DNA of 8,906 nt from Actinomycetota bacterium. GTDB lineage: Bacteria > Actinomycetota > Humimicrobiia > Humimicrobiales > Humimicrobiaceae. Where the stretch lies: assembly GCA_028697935.1 (NCBI GenBank), contig JAQVEM010000057.1, positions 1-8,906 on the forward strand, written 5' to 3'. This document shows, in pieces, positions 6,323-8,906 of the stretch (positions within the stretch are counted from its first letter, which is position 1; the number at the start of each line of letters is the position of its first letter). The notes beneath the pieces were generated by a model that saw only the letters and a program-made list of their open reading frames with translations, was not told the DNA's origin and did not search any database. Position numbers and translations under genes: made by a program.

Positions 6323-8862
6323 ACGCCTCTCAGGTAATTGGATACAAATCTAAATGCCTGTCGCGGACCGCTTCTAAAGAAGTGGTAAAAAAATCTTTTT
6401 ATAAGGTAAAATCCTCCTTTTTTAGATGTTTTCTCCACTTCTGTATATGAGCTTGCGCCTTTAATGTTTCTACTTTCATTTAAAAAATTGTCGGAACTTG
6501 TTGCTCTATTTTTAAATGCACTTGTTACAGGGTCCCTGCAAAAATCTATTACAGGCTGGCATACCTTCTCCCAGGTAAAATCCCCTGCAATTTTATTTAT
6601 ATTCTTGACACACTGCTGATAAAAAGCTCTATCATCTTTCATCCTGATAATAGCATTAACAAGATCCTGAACATTTCCATCTCTCGTAACAATGCCAAGA
6701 CCTTTTCTATTAATCATTTCACTTAGATAATCTCCTTCAGTTGATATAATGGGCAATCCTGCCCACAGATAATCCATAATTCTAGTTCTGAATGAAAATC
6801 TCGTTTCTATATGGTTGGGATGGGTAATAATCCCGGCATCAGCTTCCAGGAGATAATTCTGCCTGTCATTATAATCAACCCATCCAAAGTTAAAAAAGAC
6901 ATTTTTATCGAATACATTTAATTTTTTTGCCAGATTTATTGTTTCATTTACCATCTGCAGTTCTTTAACTTCAGGGTTAGGGTGTTTTATTCCCATAAAA
7001 AATAATTTAATATCATCTCTTAGTTCAGCAATTTTAGCCATTGCTTTTATTAAAGTCAGCGGGTCAAACCAGTTATAAATTCCTCCGCCCCATATTATTA
7101 CAAAGTCTTCTTTATCTATATTTTCAACAACCCCTTTAAGAACATCTCTGGTATGTACCGGCCTTACCGAAGGTAGCCCAAAAGGTACAACATTTATCAT
7201 TTTATAAAGAGTCGGGTCCTGATTATATGAATAAGGATTTATCCTGCCCAGCGCTGCAAGCATTCCAAGCCAGAAATCCCTCTGTCTTTCTGATGCACAC
7301 AGGAAAAAATCCCCATAGTAAAATTGTTCATTTAATACTTCATGAACAGATTTATATATTTCCAGCCTTTTATCCATGGATTCAGTTTCATACTCCGGCA
7401 GCACAGCCAGGTTATATGGATCATAAACATCAATAATAAGATATTTTCCGGAATTTTTTATGATTTTATACTTAGACGTGGTAAAGGTCATACCAACACA
7501 CAGGATTATGTCAGTTTTTTTAACCAGTTGTTCTAACTGTTTCTCATTTCTAAATTGAACTACTTCAAAGTTTTCAGTGGTAAAATCAATTTTGTTGGGT
7601 ACAGCCAGTGTTACATCCATATAATGGGAGAGAACTTCAGCAAAATTTAACACTCTTATTGCAGGTCCCGCTATTTTATCAGAAATTACTTCACCTGACA
7701 CTATAAGTAAATTCCTTTTAATGCTTTTCTCAAAAATTCTGTAAATGCCCAGCGATTTCAATATATCTATCTGTTTCTTTTGATAATCAGGATCCGGTGA
7801 CACGGCGAGAAACTGCCCCTTAAAATAAGAAAAAAGTGCTTTATCGTCTCTTCTGCGCGCAGACTGTATTTTCTCCCTCTTTTCAATCAAAACAGGTAGA
7901 TTATCAAGAAAATCTTTAACAGCCATAAGCGAGCTCAATGGCTCATCTGATATTTCTACCTTTTCTTTTTTTTCTTCTTTTTCTATTTCTTTTGAAACTA
8001 ATTGGGAGAGGTCATAATAACCTTTATAATCAAATTTTATATCTGTAAAAACACGGTTAAAGACGCTGGAGAGAGTTGCTGATAATACTTTTGATAGATT
8101 TTCATCATCATAATTTTTAAACACAGAATAAATTGAATTTCTCTCTTTTAAGAACCTTAACTTATCCTCACTTATAGCTCTGGATGTACCATGATGATGG
8201 TGGTAAACTATGGATCGCGGAGAAAATATTACCTTATAACCAAGCACCCAGAGCCTCCAGCCAAAGTCAACATCCTCATAGTATGCAAAGAAATCCTCAT
8301 CGAAACCACCTGAATCGAGGAACACTTTCTTATCTACCATCATTGCTCCACCATTTACAAAAGGAAGGAATTTGTATTCATTTGAACTATCCTGTTCCAC
8401 AGGTATCCCATAATCAATCTGGAAACCCTTACCCTCAAAATTTATCATCCCACCTGCAAAATCAATTTTTTTACCATCAATGGAAAGCACTTTCGACCCC
8501 GAGGATACAACTTCTCTGTTATTATAAATGGGCCTCAACAGCTCAATCAGCCAGTTTTTATCAACCCTTGTATCATTGTTTAAAAAAGCGACATATTCCC
8601 CTTTTGCAGCTTTTGCAGCCTGATTATTGGCATAAGCAAAGCCCATATTCATATTGTTCTCGATTATCTTTACCTGCGGATAATTCTTTCTCACTGTTTC
8701 CAGTGAATTATCAGTTGACCCGTTATCAACTACAATAATTTCGAGCTTATCACGTGGGTAATCTAGTTCTTCGATACTCCTGAGGCACTCATCTAAATAT
8801 TTTTCTCCATTAAGATTAACAATTGATATAGAAATCACAGGAAATGTAAGAATATCTACCAT
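6319..8862 (-). CDS. Bifunctional GT2-GT4 glycosyltransferase fusion
   Basis: This 847-residue protein joins two glycosyltransferases. The N-terminal GT-A domain (about 9-240, family 2, rhamnosyltransferase-like) has VSISIVNLNG at 9-19, VVDNGSTDNS at 44-53, the DxD-equivalent NND at 95-97, and the acceptor-side ED pair at 196-197 in YYEDVDFGWRL. It also has a run of four His at 221-224. A linker of about 140 residues follows, with a Lys/Glu-rich stretch. The C-terminal GT-B domain (about 384-750, family 4-like) has a KIAGPAIR loop, VVPFG near 555, IWGGG.YNWFDP near 588-600, and an ETRFSFRTRIMDYLWAGLP donor-site segment near 684-702. The basic tail with RFFYHFFRSGPRQAFRF resembles membrane-associating ends of glycan-polymer transferases. 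It probably adds two successive sugars to a lipid-linked glycan in the cytoplasm; donors are unknown. The upstream GGAG site supports the start. Confidence 0.9.
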   Translation of the reverse strand: MVDILTFPVISISIVNLNGEKYLDECLRSIEELDYPRDKLEIIVVDNGSTDNSLETVRKNYPQVKIIENNMNMGFAYANNQAAKAAKGEYVAFLNNDTRVDKNWLIELLRPIYNNREVVSSGSKVLSIDGKKIDFAGGMINFEGKGFQIDYGIPVEQDSSNEYKFLPFVNGGAMMVDKKVFLDSGGFDEDFFAYYEDVDFGWRLWVLGYKVIFSPRSIVYHHHHGTSRAISEDKLRFLKERNSIYSVFKNYDDENLSKVLSATLSSVFNRVFTDIKFDYKGYYDLSQLVSKEIEKEEKKEKVEISDEPLSSLMAVKDFLDNLPVLIEKREKIQSARRRDDKALFSYFKGQFLAVSPDPDYQKKQIDILKSLGIYRIFEKSIKRNLLIVSGEVISDKIAGPAIRVLNFAEVLSHYMDVTLAVPNKIDFTTENFEVVQFRNEKQLEQLVKKTDIILCVGMTFTTSKYKIIKNSGKYLIIDVYDPYNLAVLPEYETESMDKRLEIYKSVHEVLNEQFYYGDFFLCASERQRDFWLGMLAALGRINPYSYNQDPTLYKMINVVPFGLPSVRPVHTRDVLKGVVENIDKEDFVIIWGGGIYNWFDPLTLIKAMAKIAELRDDIKLFFMGIKHPNPEVKELQMVNETINLAKKLNVFDKNVFFNFGWVDYNDRQNYLLEADAGIITHPNHIETRFSFRTRIMDYLWAGLPIISTEGDYLSEMINRKGLGIVTRDGNVQDLVNAIIRMKDDRAFYQQCVKNINKIAGDFTWEKVCQPVIDFCRDPVTSAFKNRATSSDNFLNESRNIKGASSYTEVEKTSKKGGFYLIKRFFYHFFRSGPRQAFRFVSNYLRGV

Positions 8863-8872
8863 AAAAATTTAT

Positions 8873-8876
8873 CTCC
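8873..8876 (-). promoter_or_regulatory. Shine-Dalgarno site of the GT2-GT4 gene
   Basis: GGAG (complement of 8873-8876, within TAGGAGAT) lies 10 bases before the ATG at 8862. The spacing is slightly long but the match is strong, and no better start is near. The remaining bases to the window edge (8880-8906) are open in two minus-strand frames and may hold the tail of an upstream gene, but they are too short to call. Confidence 0.7.
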
Positions 8877-8906
8877 TATTAAAATAATCCGTAAATATAA
8901 CCCTGG

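Noticed and set aside
8184..8738. 184-codon open frame on the plus strand opposite the GT2 domain
   Set aside because: It lies wholly antisense to a well-supported glycosyltransferase domain, is rich in His, Gln and Ser, and shows no domain or Shine-Dalgarno support.

Overview
The window reads as part of a surface-polysaccharide (O-antigen, capsule or exopolysaccharide type) biosynthesis region from an AT-rich, low-GC bacterium. Genes are closely packed, most have purine-rich Shine-Dalgarno sites, one starts with TTG, and intergenic DNA is very AT-rich. This fits a Firmicute-like anaerobe or an uncultured candidate phylum; the sequence alone does not allow a closer placement. I see no tRNA, rRNA, CRISPR array, transposase or integrase.

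Layout: (1) 1-1216, minus strand: a UDP-glucuronate-epimerase-like SDR overlaps by 8 bases a family 2 glycosyltransferase of the polyprenyl-phosphate type, which runs off the left edge. (2) 1217-1479: a very AT-rich divergent intergenic region with candidate promoters in both directions. (3) 1480-4540, plus strand: an extended SDR (3-beta-HSD/epimerase-like) followed by an asparagine-synthetase-B homologue. (4) 4560-8862, minus strand: a two-domain GT2-GT4 glycosyltransferase, a small lipoprotein coupled to it by an ATGA overlap, a 182-base gap with short direct repeats, and a dTDP-4-dehydrorhamnose reductase (RfbD/RmlD). The plus- and minus-strand blocks converge at 4541-4559 with no recognisable terminator.

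Inferred joint role: the epimerase and RfbD supply nucleotide sugars (a 4-epimerised uronic acid or related sugar, and dTDP-L-rhamnose). The GT2-GT4 protein would add sugars to a growing glycan, and the left-edge glycosyltransferase would probably charge a polyprenyl phosphate. The AsnB homologue would form an amide, on asparagine or on a glycan component.

The most notable feature is the AsnB homologue. Its synthetase half is intact, but its full-length glutaminase half has lost the catalytic N-terminal Cys and several glutamine-binding residues. This suggests an enzyme that uses free ammonia or another amine instead of glutamine. A second oddity is the gap between the lipoprotein gene and rfbD. 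It carries a 14-base direct repeat, and the lipoprotein frame stays open across it up to a TGATG junction with rfbD.
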